Shown here in pieces: positions 8,201-16,500 of a stretch of 34,923 nucleotides of DNA; the stretch's first letter is position 1; each line of letters begins with the position of its first letter. The translations under genes were made by a program, and so were the position numbers. The notes below the pieces were generated by a model. It was not told where the DNA came from. It ran no database searches and was given only the letters and a program-made list of their open reading frames with translations. The DNA comes from an uncultured Bacteroides sp. (GTDB lineage: Bacteria > Bacteroidota > Bacteroidia > Bacteroidales > Bacteroidaceae), in assembly GCF_910585845.1 (NCBI RefSeq), contig NZ_CAJUHF010000040.1:1-34923 (forward strand), read 5' to 3'.

Positions 8201-8422
8201 AAGCAGATCCAGCTTGGCTACACTCTGCCCTCTTCCATCACGAAGAAGTTCTTCGTAGAAAACCTCCGTGCGTATGTCTCACTGGATGATTTCTTCACGT
8301 TCACTTCCTACCCGGGCCTCGATCCAGAGATTGCCTCAAGAGGCGGAAACATGGTAGGTCTCGATGCCGGTGCATACCCCACCATGCGTAAGATGACACT
8401 TGGTTTTAACATAACATTCTAA
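5300..8422 (+). CDS. susC: SusC/RagA-family TonB-dependent outer-membrane transporter
   Basis: About 1040 residues. In order: a signal peptide ending LSASAQ (residue 29), a carboxypeptidase-D-regulatory-like domain (about 31-105), a TonB box region DEVVVVGYG (110-118), the plug with LQGKAAGIQI...GAEIRVRGYSS (149-178) and LLIVDG, and then a 22-strand-type beta-barrel to the C-terminal aromatic strand (LGFNITF). It should import oligosaccharides across the outer membrane, powered by TonB, with the SusD-like lipoprotein as lid. No N-terminal STN extension is present, so it is not an anti-sigma-type transducer; regulation more likely runs through the HTCS. I chose the tandem ATGs at 5300/5303 (AAACTAATTATGATG, typical for Bacteroides). 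An in-frame ATG at 5273 would add nine residues before the signal peptide. Codons favour C in third position, unlike the GH2-GH97 genes downstream. susD follows after 17 bp. Confidence 0.95.
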   Translation: MMKNVSKKSRKVPYLLMLMLFTCLSASAQFQVKGTIVSDKDSEPMIGVAVLEKGTSNGTITDIDGNYSISVQNGNATLEVSYVGCRPQTIQVNGRNQIHIRLEEDSKMLDEVVVVGYGVQKKSDLTGAVASVGTKELKGLVTTDAAAALQGKAAGIQILNSSGAPGTGAEIRVRGYSSNSGNIGPLLIVDGLKVSSIQYLDPSLIESMEVLKDAASAAIYGSEAGNGVVLITTKNGSKSSGKISYNARFTMNQLGHVPQLLNAEQFKDWSRMQGLDIDAAMADAIRDYNWDPNTDTDWMDAFMGNAWSQQHSISLQGGNDKGQYFANLTYVDQDGIVKGQQDYYKRLTAQINADYKIKPWLQVGTNTSIEKWERGSVSEYGYGSAFEMLLVMDPLTPTHWKERSQYLAATGSAYDAVQNGTSATNYRFYGDENGMYATSYFNTELAGGTPFAQRDKNANNENGGINVHSTFFANLTPVKGLTITSRFGTRITQGNTYSYAEPYYISGRVSDTKYSLDQTTSTGLYYQWENFANYLTTIDKHSISAMIGMSYIQNETKRTTAGASGQELLSSYEPNFRYLDCVLVSDKVSRTFKGMPSKNTSISYFGRVGYTFDNRYSVQANFRADAFDSSKLAKNQRWGYFPSVSAGWTFSNEKFFKNLVPDEILSFGKLRASWGRNGNINVLSNYSYTASIATGGQWYQYENNGTVTNGSMPSGLANPNLTWETSEQLDFGLDLRLFNDALTIGMDYYKKTTKDLLVNAPCLPETGVSSQMINAGEVQNKGFEFEVSYKGNIGKLNYSIAGNFATLKNKVTYLDERITRIGGGYVQGNISALWTNFEQGMPVWYMRGYKYLGTNEDGHALYQTKDGGETLVPGDEDQFNIGKGIPDVTYGITLNLDYKGFDFSLFGTGTVGNDVYYGMYRTGYNNISKHFYDAAKKGNMPDPKTIAGDKYYWSSSAAVFNGSFFKIKQIQLGYTLPSSITKKFFVENLRAYVSLDDFFTFTSYPGLDPEIASRGGNMVGLDAGAYPTMRKMTLGFNITF

Positions 8423-8439
8423 CCCATAATACTGAAAGT

Positions 8440-10179
8440 ATGAAGAAATATATATATTCAATGGCAATGTGCGCAGCACTGTTCTGTGCATCTTCCTGTA
8501 GTGAAAGCCTTTTGGACATCGAACAGAAGGCAGTAAGTTCCACTGAGAATTTTTACAAGACAGACCAGGATGCAGTCGATGCCATGACTGCCGCTTATGC
8601 ACAATTCCTCGAAAATGTCTGCTCCTCGGACGGTATCTACCAGCCCCAGTTCACGTTATTGAACTACTCGGCGGATGATGTATTCTCGGCCGGTACGGAC
8701 TACGTAGACCACATGGACATACGTGTGTTCGATGAATTCCGTTATGACACCAATAACAGCTGCCTGAACCAGTTGTACCAGCGTTATTACAAGGCTATCT
8801 ATGCAGCCAATCTGGTGATCACATACGTTGAACCGGACACCCCCGTCAAAGCCCGTTGTGTGGCTGAGGCGCGCGTGCTCCGTGCTTACTGCCACATGAT
8901 GGCTGCGCTCACCTTCCAGCGTCCTCCGTTAGTCGACAGACTACTGAATGCCGATGATAAGCCCACGAACGTAGAAAGCCAGAAAAGCCTTCTTGAATGG
9001 TGTGCTACCGAATGTGAGGAATCCGTATCTGCCCTCGACGACCGCAAAGGACAGCAGGATATCGAAGGAGCATACAAGGTTACAAAAGGTTTCGCTTACT
9101 TCGTAGCCGGAAAGTCGGCCGTATTTGCCGGTGATATGGTTCGTGCGGAAAGAGACCTTAAACCGTTAGTGGAATCCCCCAACTACGCTCTTGTGCCCGG
9201 TAACCGTTTCCGCGACCTGTTCCATGTGGAAGGCAACGCATGCGAGGAGAAGATTTTCGAAGCCAACTGTTGGGGAAATGCCGACAAAGGCTTTTGGGGA
9301 AATATCCAGCGCGGACGTTGGATGACCAACAACGTACTGAACTGGCGTTATGACCGTCTAGGTTCACGTGCCACGATTTGCGGTCCCAATGACGGTTGGG
9401 GAGGAGGTGCCATCAACTGGAAATTTGCAGAGAAAATGTACCAGAACGATGGTGACGGTCCCCGTCGCAAAGCTACCTTCCTTACTCCGGACGAATTCCT
9501 TTATGACTCTGAACTATGTGGTTGGGAATCAGATTTTGATGAAAACGGTAATGAGATGTCCTTTGCCGACAAGAAAAAAGACCCCAAACGTGGAATCAAA
9601 AGCACTGCAGGCTTGTTTGCTCATGGCATATATATGGAAGTGAAGAATATCGCATCTCCTAACGACCGCAACATGGCTATCTCCGATACTCATAACTCTA
9701 CTGCATTCCGCATCGCCCGTCTGGCAGAAGCATACCTGCTTTACGCCGAAGCTTGCCTTGTAAACAATCACATTTCTGAAGGAGAAAAATATCTCCATGC
9801 CATCCAGAAACGTGCGGAAGCTCCGGAAAAGCCGCTTACCTTGCAGAATCTTCAGGATGAAAAGCAATATGAACTCTGGTTTGAGACTTGCCGTTTCCAC
9901 GACATCGTCCGCTGGGGTATTGCCAAAGAGTGTCAGGATGCTGTTGTCGACCAAGTTCCGCAATTATACGATGACTTCTTCATCGAAGGTACACCCTATT
10001 TCGGAAAAGAACATCATCTGCGTGCCGAGTTGACTCACCCCTTGTCCGTTGACCAGAAGTTACCTGCCAGCTCTTTCGGATTCATCAAGGGAAAACATGA
10101 GTATTTCCCGTTCCCACAAGCTGTGACAAATCTGAACAAGGAGCTTCATAACCTGAATGGATGGGCAACAAATAATTAA
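8440..10179 (+). CDS. susD: SusD/RagB-family surface glycan-binding lipoprotein
   Basis: A 579-residue partner of the SusC-like transporter. The N-terminus MKKYIYSMAMCAALFCASSC ends in a lipobox (CASSC, acylated C20), so it should sit on the outer membrane facing outwards. The helical TPR-containing SusD fold is recognisable from ARVLRAYCHMMAAL, FRIARLAEAYLLYAEACL, YELWFETCRFHDIVRWG and the C-terminal EYFPFPQAVTNLN, which corresponds to the family's closing PIPxxExxxN motif. It captures oligosaccharide and delivers it to the transporter. The 17-bp gap from susC implies one transcript, and a hairpin follows about 105 bp downstream. No separate SusE/SusF-type surface binding protein follows, which is unusual though not unknown. 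Confidence 0.95.
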   Translation: MKKYIYSMAMCAALFCASSCSESLLDIEQKAVSSTENFYKTDQDAVDAMTAAYAQFLENVCSSDGIYQPQFTLLNYSADDVFSAGTDYVDHMDIRVFDEFRYDTNNSCLNQLYQRYYKAIYAANLVITYVEPDTPVKARCVAEARVLRAYCHMMAALTFQRPPLVDRLLNADDKPTNVESQKSLLEWCATECEESVSALDDRKGQQDIEGAYKVTKGFAYFVAGKSAVFAGDMVRAERDLKPLVESPNYALVPGNRFRDLFHVEGNACEEKIFEANCWGNADKGFWGNIQRGRWMTNNVLNWRYDRLGSRATICGPNDGWGGGAINWKFAEKMYQNDGDGPRRKATFLTPDEFLYDSELCGWESDFDENGNEMSFADKKKDPKRGIKSTAGLFAHGIYMEVKNIASPNDRNMAISDTHNSTAFRIARLAEAYLLYAEACLVNNHISEGEKYLHAIQKRAEAPEKPLTLQNLQDEKQYELWFETCRFHDIVRWGIAKECQDAVVDQVPQLYDDFFIEGTPYFGKEHHLRAELTHPLSVDQKLPASSFGFIKGKHEYFPFPQAVTNLNKELHNLNGWATNN

Positions 10180-10283
10180 TCCTTAATGACCCTGTCACAT
10201 ACATGAATCTCTATTTCCAAAAAGCAACACTGCAATTATAGAAAAACTGATTGCTGTTCCAATAGGTAGGTTATTATAACGAC

Positions 10284-10321
10284 AAAGTGAGGTTTTCGTT
10301 GAAAGATGAGAACCTCACTTT
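10284..10321 (+). terminator. Hairpin terminator after susC-susD
   Basis: A 14-bp stem (arms 10284-10297 and 10308-10321, one G-U pair, loop of ten) starting AAAGTGAGG is followed by TTTCCC. The T-run is short, so it may reduce rather than stop transcription. It is the clearest structure in the 313-bp gap between susD and the next gene. The remaining sequence holds a candidate -7 element at 10394 and no gene. Confidence 0.65.
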
Positions 10322-10393
10322 TCCCATACGATTCATTCTATTATTCCAAGAATAAAAGAACGCAATATATATGGAGATTTACGCGAATCGGAT

Positions 10394-10401
10394 TAAATTT
10401 G
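10394..10401 (+). promoter_or_regulatory. Candidate -7 element for the 10493 esterase gene
   Basis: TAAATTTG matches TAnnTTTG and lies downstream of the susD hairpin. It implies a separate transcript with a leader of about 85 nt. No TTG is present at the normal -33 distance. Confidence 0.45.
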
Positions 10402-10492
10402 TATTTTGTTGAAAGAGTTATTCCGTTGTGAGTTTACAGATTCTTGAAAACTCCAAAAACTCTTCTTTTACTTGACTATAAATTAAACCATT

Positions 10493-12427
10493 ATGAAACA
10501 TAAAAGACTTATTATGACTTTGTTTGCAGCCCTGTTCTTCACCCACTTGGCTGCACTTGCACAAGATGCGAACTTCTACATTTACCTGTGTCTGGGACAG
10601 TCGAATATGGAGGGCAATGCCCGCTATGAAGCCCAAGACACACTGGTGAACCCACGCTTTCAGGTATTGTCCGCCGTAGACAACAAAGAACTGGGCAGAG
10701 TGAAAGGAAAATGGTATCCCGCACGGGCTCCGCTGTGCCGCCCCAATACAGGACTGACCCCTGCCGACTATTTCGGACGGACAATGGTAGAGAATCTTCC
10801 GGAAAATGTACGCATCGGCGTGGTACATGTGGCTATCGGTGGCTGCAAGATCGAACTTTTCCAGAAAGACAAACGCGAGGAATACATAAAGACCGCTCCG
10901 CAATGGATGTTGGGCATGCTCAAAGAGTATGATAACGATCCCTATACCCGCCTAGTAGAGATGGCCAGAATAGCCCAGAAGGACGGTGTGATAAAAGGTA
11001 TCCTGCTGCATCAAGGCGAATCGAACACCGGCGAAAAGGAATGGCCTGAGAAAGTAAAGAACGTATATGACAACCTGCTCGCCGACCTGAACCTGAAAGC
11101 CGAAGATGTGCCTTTGCTTGCCGGTGAAGTAGTGAATGCCGATCATGGAGGTACATGTGCTTCGATGAATCCCATCATTGCTACCTTACCCGAAGTGATA
11201 AAGAACTGCGCCGTCGTTTCCTCAAAAGGCCTGAGCTGTGCCCCCGACCACCTGCACTTCGATGCCGCCGGATATCGCATCCTGGGACGCCGTTATGCCG
11301 CCGCCATGCTGAAGCTGATGGGCAAGGAACTCCCGAATGATGAAGATATCTTAAAGAATACGGTAGCAGCCTCATCAAACATGCACGGTTGCGATTTCCC
11401 ACGTTTAGATAAAGAAAACCGTGCCTATTTCCGTATCTTCTCGCCCGACGTAAAGCGTCTGCAAGTAGACATCTGCGGCAAGAAGTACGACATGAACAAA
11501 GATGAGCACGGCTGGTGGACAGTGAAGACTGATCCCTTGGTAGTAGGTTTCCACTACTATTTTCTGTTGATTGACGGAATGTCGGTCATCGATCCGATGA
11601 GTTGCACATACTTCGGCTGTAGCCGTATGGCAAGCGGAATAGAGGTGCCCGAAGGCAAAGAAGGCGATTATTACCGCACGCAGAACGTGCCCCACGGACA
11701 AGTACGTACCGTCACTTACTACGCTGAAAGCCAAAAACGCTTCCGTCGTTGCGTGGTCTACACTCCGGCAGAATATGAGAAAAACACCAAGAAACGATAT
11801 CCGGTGCTTTATCTGCAACATGGCATGGGTGAAGACGAAACCGGATGGAGCACACAAGGGTATATGTACAACATACTCGACAACCAAATAGCCGAAAAGA
11901 AATGCGTACCCATGATTGTAGTGATGGAAAGCGGCGACGTAGAAATAGGCTTCCGGCCACGTCCCGGGAAGGATGTGAATGAAGAACGCAATCTTTATGG
12001 AGCCTCCTTTGCCACTCTGATGATAAATGATCTCATCCCGATGATAGACAAGACATTCCGCACGTATACCGACCGTGAACACCGCGCTATGGCAGGACTG
12101 TCATGGGGAGGGAAACAGACTTTCGACATCACCCTGACCAACCTCGATAAGTTCTCGTATATCGGCGGTTTCAGTGGTGCCATTTTCGGATTGGACGTAA
12201 AGAATGCCTTCAATGGTGTATTTGCCGATGCCAATGTTTTCAACAAGAAGGTACATTACCTGTTCTTGGGTTGCGGAACAGAAGAAAACATGGGAACTGC
12301 ACGGCTTGTCTCCGCTTTACGTGATATGAATATACGCGTTGCTTTCTATGAATCACAAGGAACAGCCCACGAATGGCTTACTTGGCGCAGATGCCTGAAT
12401 GAGTTCTTGCCGCATCTTTTCAAATAG
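10493..12427 (+). CDS. Two-headed secreted esterase: CE6/SASA-type + CBM48-like + CE1-type
   Basis: A 644-residue exported protein (signal peptide ending ALAQ, residue 24). Residues about 26-280 form an SGNH/SASA hydrolase of the CE6 acetyl-xylan-esterase type: nucleophile S37 in GQSNMEG, HQGESN, and the catalytic D252/H255 in DHLHFD. Residues about 300-385 resemble the CBM48-like beta-sandwich that precedes many CE1 enzymes (AYFRIFSPDVKRLQVDICGKKYDM). Residues about 390-644 form an alpha/beta-hydrolase of the esterase D/CE1 type with S537 in GLSWGG and H626 in AHEWLTW. The expected activities are removal of O-acetyl groups and, for CE1, feruloyl or acetyl groups from xylan-type side chains; substrates are inferred. 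CE6-CE1 fusions are known in xylan loci of Bacteroidetes. It shares its C-terminal two-thirds architecture with the tandem esterase at 19942-21861. Confidence 0.88.
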   Translation: MKHKRLIMTLFAALFFTHLAALAQDANFYIYLCLGQSNMEGNARYEAQDTLVNPRFQVLSAVDNKELGRVKGKWYPARAPLCRPNTGLTPADYFGRTMVENLPENVRIGVVHVAIGGCKIELFQKDKREEYIKTAPQWMLGMLKEYDNDPYTRLVEMARIAQKDGVIKGILLHQGESNTGEKEWPEKVKNVYDNLLADLNLKAEDVPLLAGEVVNADHGGTCASMNPIIATLPEVIKNCAVVSSKGLSCAPDHLHFDAAGYRILGRRYAAAMLKLMGKELPNDEDILKNTVAASSNMHGCDFPRLDKENRAYFRIFSPDVKRLQVDICGKKYDMNKDEHGWWTVKTDPLVVGFHYYFLLIDGMSVIDPMSCTYFGCSRMASGIEVPEGKEGDYYRTQNVPHGQVRTVTYYAESQKRFRRCVVYTPAEYEKNTKKRYPVLYLQHGMGEDETGWSTQGYMYNILDNQIAEKKCVPMIVVMESGDVEIGFRPRPGKDVNEERNLYGASFATLMINDLIPMIDKTFRTYTDREHRAMAGLSWGGKQTFDITLTNLDKFSYIGGFSGAIFGLDVKNAFNGVFADANVFNKKVHYLFLGCGTEENMGTARLVSALRDMNIRVAFYESQGTAHEWLTWRRCLNEFLPHLFK

Positions 12428-12460
12428 GCTTTTTTCACTGTCAAGAAATATAACACAGTC

Positions 12461-12520
12461 AAACAGAATTGAATTGCGAAAAAGAAGTTATCGAGAGTTA
12501 TTCGCAATTCAATTCTGTTT
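12461..12520. repeat. Perfect 20-bp inverted repeat between two esterase genes
   Basis: The arms 12461-12480 and 12501-12520 are exact reverse complements (AAACAGAATTGAATTGCGAA on the left) around a 20-base loop. The right arm ends 19 bases before the ATG of the next esterase gene. No T-run follows on either strand, so it is not a standard terminator. An attenuator, an RNA-stabilising or processing hairpin, or a protein-binding palindrome are the alternatives. Confidence 0.8.
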
Positions 12521-12539
12521 AACCATAAACGAAAAGGAT

Positions 12540-13439
12540 ATGAGAACTTTTTTAGGACTTACATACATGCTGTTCTGTTCGTTGATGTCTTTCGGACAGA
12601 CCACGCAGTGGACTGACATCAATTATGCGGGTGACAGTTTGGAAGGACACAAACTGGACATCTATCTGCCTGCCGGAGAAGGAAAGACAGGACAGCATAA
12701 GGTCATAGTCCTGATTTACGGCAGTGCCTGGTTTGCCAACAACATGAAACAGACAGCCTTTCAAGCGATGGGAAAGACATTGCTCGATGCAGGATTCGCT
12801 GTGGTTTCCATCAACCACCGATCCAGTGGCGAGGCCAAGTTTCCGGCACAAATCAACGATGTGAAAGCGGCGATACGCTTCATACGCGCCCATGCCGACG
12901 AATATCGGCTCGATACTTCCTTTGTAGGCATCACCGGATTCTCGTCAGGCGGTCATCTGTCTTCATTGGCAGGTACTACCAATGGAGTCAAGACATATAA
13001 AGCAGGCGATACGGAAATGGACATTGAAGGGAACGTAGGCAATTGTAGCTCTTTTAGTAGCCGGGTAGATGCCGTGGTAGACTGGTTCGGCCCGATAGAT
13101 ATGACACGTATGAAGAACTGCACCACGACCAAGGGAGCCGATTCGCCCGAAGCTGCCCTGATAGGCGGAACACCAGCCGAACATACAGACGTGTTGGCCC
13201 TACTGAATCCGATGACTTATCTCGACGAATCCGATCCGATGTTCATGGTGATTCATGGAGATGCCGACCAGGTGGTGCCCAACTGCCAAAGCTTGTTCTT
13301 CAAAGAAGCACTGGCTGCCAGAGGACGGCTGGAGGAGTTTATTTCCGTACCACAAGGACAACACGGCCCTGTCACTTTCAATGAACAGACTTTCAAGAAA
13401 ATGACAGAGTTCTTCAAGAAACAGGCAGGTATGAATTAA
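12540..13439 (+). CDS. Secreted alpha/beta-hydrolase, acetyl/feruloyl esterase-like (BD-FAE type)
   Basis: A 299-residue exported enzyme (signal peptide MRTFLGLTYMLFCSLMSFGQ). The fold opens with KLDIYLP and VIVLIYGSAW (oxyanion region, here with YGSAW instead of the usual HGGGW). The catalytic triad is visible as S135 in GFSSGG, D243 in HGDADQVVP and H275 in QGQHGP. These motifs match lipase/esterase families called BD-FAE or CE10-like, several of which act on feruloyl or acetyl esters of plant polysaccharides. The open frame runs upstream into the previous gene and the hairpin, but the ATG at 12540 directly precedes the signal peptide. The gene converges on the HTCS gene, with a shared hairpin between the stops. 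Exact ester substrate unknown. Confidence 0.85.
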   Translation: MRTFLGLTYMLFCSLMSFGQTTQWTDINYAGDSLEGHKLDIYLPAGEGKTGQHKVIVLIYGSAWFANNMKQTAFQAMGKTLLDAGFAVVSINHRSSGEAKFPAQINDVKAAIRFIRAHADEYRLDTSFVGITGFSSGGHLSSLAGTTNGVKTYKAGDTEMDIEGNVGNCSSFSSRVDAVVDWFGPIDMTRMKNCTTTKGADSPEAALIGGTPAEHTDVLALLNPMTYLDESDPMFMVIHGDADQVVPNCQSLFFKEALAARGRLEEFISVPQGQHGPVTFNEQTFKKMTEFFKKQAGMN

Positions 13440-13460
13440 TTCCAAGCAATCCGAATAGAG

Positions 13461-13504
13461 CTATCTGGTCAGCCCGAATAGAGTTATTCGGGCTGACCAG
13501 ATAG
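13461..13504. terminator. Bidirectional hairpin between convergent genes
   Basis: A perfect 20-bp stem (arms 13461-13480 and 13485-13504, loop of four) lies between the esterase stop (13437-13439) and the HTCS stop. The right arm lies inside the HTCS coding sequence and encodes its last residues, LSGQPE plus part of the stop. The stem is GC-richer than the surroundings, but T-runs are lacking on both sides. The position suggests a shared terminator or a barrier between converging transcripts. Confidence 0.65.
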
Positions 13505-16500
13505 AGAAGCCCCATCCTTTTTTCCGACATTTTCTCTCATATATGTAGTTGGAGACACACCATAAAGCTCCTTGAAAGCGGTCGAGAAATTGTTCGGGTT
13601 GGCAAACCCGATCAGTTCTGCCACTTCATTGACGGAATAGTGCTTCTCCGCCAGCAGGCTTGCAGCCTGCTTCAACCGTGTGTTGCGAATAAAGTCACGA
13701 GGTATCTGATTGGTAAGTTCCTTCAACTTGCGATGCAGATGTCCACGGCTTATTCCGACCTCTTTAGCCAGCATTTCCACGGAGAAGTTGGGATTTCCGA
13801 TGTTCTTGTTAATGACTTTCATTACCCGCTCTATCAACTTCTCGTCCGGAGAATCAGACTTTATCTTCTCCACCATCTCTTCCTGTATCTGTTGCCCCTG
13901 CTGCGTGACATGCACCATTTCGCGTCCATGTATCAGATTGAATGCCATCTTCTTCAGGATTTCAATATTGAAAGGCTTGGTGATGTAAACATCGGCCCCG
14001 TATTCCAGTCCTTTCAGATTATCCTCCTCCCTTGTCCGGGCTGTGAGAAGAACGACAGGAATATGATTCAGATTGACATTCTGCTTTATTTTCCGGCACA
14101 GAGTGAATCCGTCCATCAAGGGCATCATGACGTCACTGATGACCAAATGCGGCATAAACTTGAACATCACCCCCAACGCCTCCTTACCGTTTTTGCTTTC
14201 GGCAGTATGGAAGTCCGCAGACAATTCCCTGCAAATGTAACGGCGTATCTCATCATTATCCTCCACTATAAGCACCCGATATGAAGTACGGGCTTTCTGC
14301 ACCATGCCTTCTTCCGAAGCGGACGAAGGCAGTATCGTAGCAGCAGAGCAATCGTGTACAAATGCCGTCCCCTCGCATTCATCCGCTCCTATCGCTTCGG
14401 GAGGCAAATGGGTACACCCCATGGGGAGGCGTACGATAAACCGGCAACCGGGCTGACCTTCCGGATTATTCTCCACATGGATGGTGCCATGATGCAGTTC
14501 TACCAACGAACGGGTAAGATGCAACCCTACACCGGTTCCGGCATGAGTATCATTCATGTTGTTCTGTATCTGGTAGAAGCGGTCGAATATGTGTTCAACT
14601 TCCTGTGCTGGAATGCCTATTCCACTGTCTGCAACAACAATTTCCACATAATGTCTCAACGGGCCTGAAACATGCATATCTTCTTTCGTGTACAAACTGA
14701 TATCCACCTTTCCTCCTTCGGGAGTAAACTTGAAAGCATTAGAGAGCAGGTTCAAGATGACTTTATCAAAATTAGCAGGATCTATCCACAACTCTTGTGT
14801 ATCACCTTCCAGATGGTGGAAAGAAAGAGTTATTTTCTTCTCTTCCGCTGGCTGGGCAAAGGTATCGCACAAGTCACCTATAAACGGAATAATGTCTGTC
14901 CTCCGGAAAGTAAGCACCATCTGCCCTTTATCTATCTTACGAATGTCCATCAATTGATTGATAAGCCTCAAGATCCGTTCTGCATTACGGTAGATGATGT
15001 TGTACGTCTTCTGGCGCCGGATATCGGAATCGCTACTTATCAACTTCTGCAACGGACTTATGATAAGCGACATTGGCGTACGTATTTCGTGCGATATATT
15101 GATGAAGAATTGCAGCTTGGCCTCATTGATTTGTTCGGCATGCCTGTGTTTCACCATCTCCTGCCGGATGCGATAACGGTGGTGCACTTGTAAAGCTATG
15201 TATAGGATGCACCCCGCAGCGACCACGAAATACAACAACCAAGCCCATCTCGTGGCCCACCATGCAGGCGAGATGTATATGGTGACAGCCTTCACGTTCG
15301 ACTCGGTCATATAGTCCACCGCCTTCACACGGAAACGATAAGTACCTGGAGACAGATTGCTGAACGAGACACGGTTGGTTCCTGCTGGTAGAACGGCCCA
15401 TTTGTCATCGTTCATGGCATAATAATAGACTATTCGTTCGGGGCTGTTCAACTCCAAGGTCGAGAACTCTATACTGAAAGAATTGTCTTTATAAGACAAA
15501 TGAAAACTTTCCGCCTCAAACACCGGACGGTCTATGATTTCATGCCCACCGGACAACATGCCCTTTTTGACCGGATGGTTATGCAGGTAGAAATCCGTAA
15601 TACGTATGTTCCATTCTTGTTCTGGATTAGTAATCTCCTGTGGATTGAAATAGGTGACCCCATTCATACCACCAAACCAAAGGGTACCATTGGCATCCCT
15701 CAACGAAGCATTCTTGGTGAACTCGTTCCCCTGCAATCCGTCACTTACATAATAGTTGATGAATTGCCGGTTCTCCTTATGAAGTTGCGCGATGCCGGCG
15801 TTGGTACTTATCCACAAGCCTCCCTGCCCATCGCCTTGGATGCCATAGACCGTATTGCAAGGCAATCCGTCCTTTATCGTATAGTTTGTCAGTTCCTGCT
15901 CCTCCGGCTTCCAGCAAAACAACCCGTCAGAAGTTCCTATCCAGATGGATTTCTTTTCGTCTTCGTACATGGAAAAAACAATATGATGCCCCAGCAAGGT
16001 ATAGCAACTAAAGTCGTCGGAAGTAAGGTCTATGCAGGTCACTCCGTCGTAAGTACCTGCATACAGTTTGTTGTCGCTGGAGTAGAACAATGAGTTGATC
16101 CATTTGCTGACTTCGCCGTTCACTCCGACAGGATAGACCAATTGTCCGTTCCTGATATCATAATAGAACAACCCAGCTCCCATAGTAGCTATCCACAGAC
16201 GCTTTTTCCGGTCTTCAGCAAAGCCATAGACGCGCTGCACAAACTTACCGTTCTCATCCAATAACTCCTTCAAATAGGAGCAGCGACCGGTTTGCCTGTC
16301 TAGCTTTCCCATTCCCTTGGAGAAGGAACCGAACCATAAGTTGTGCTCCGAATCTTCGTACAGGCTGAGTATGGTGGCAGGAATGGAGTTCTCGTCATTG
16401 GTAGGAGAATAATGCACCTTTTGGATTATGCTTCCAGTAATGCCATATACGCCGTCGTTGTCGGTCCCTATCCATAGCAGACCATTGTGATCGCGGCAAA

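Noticed and set aside
11405..12082. - strand frame opposite the esterase fusion
   Set aside because: The opposite strand encodes a complete CE1 region with catalytic motifs; the - strand frame has none.
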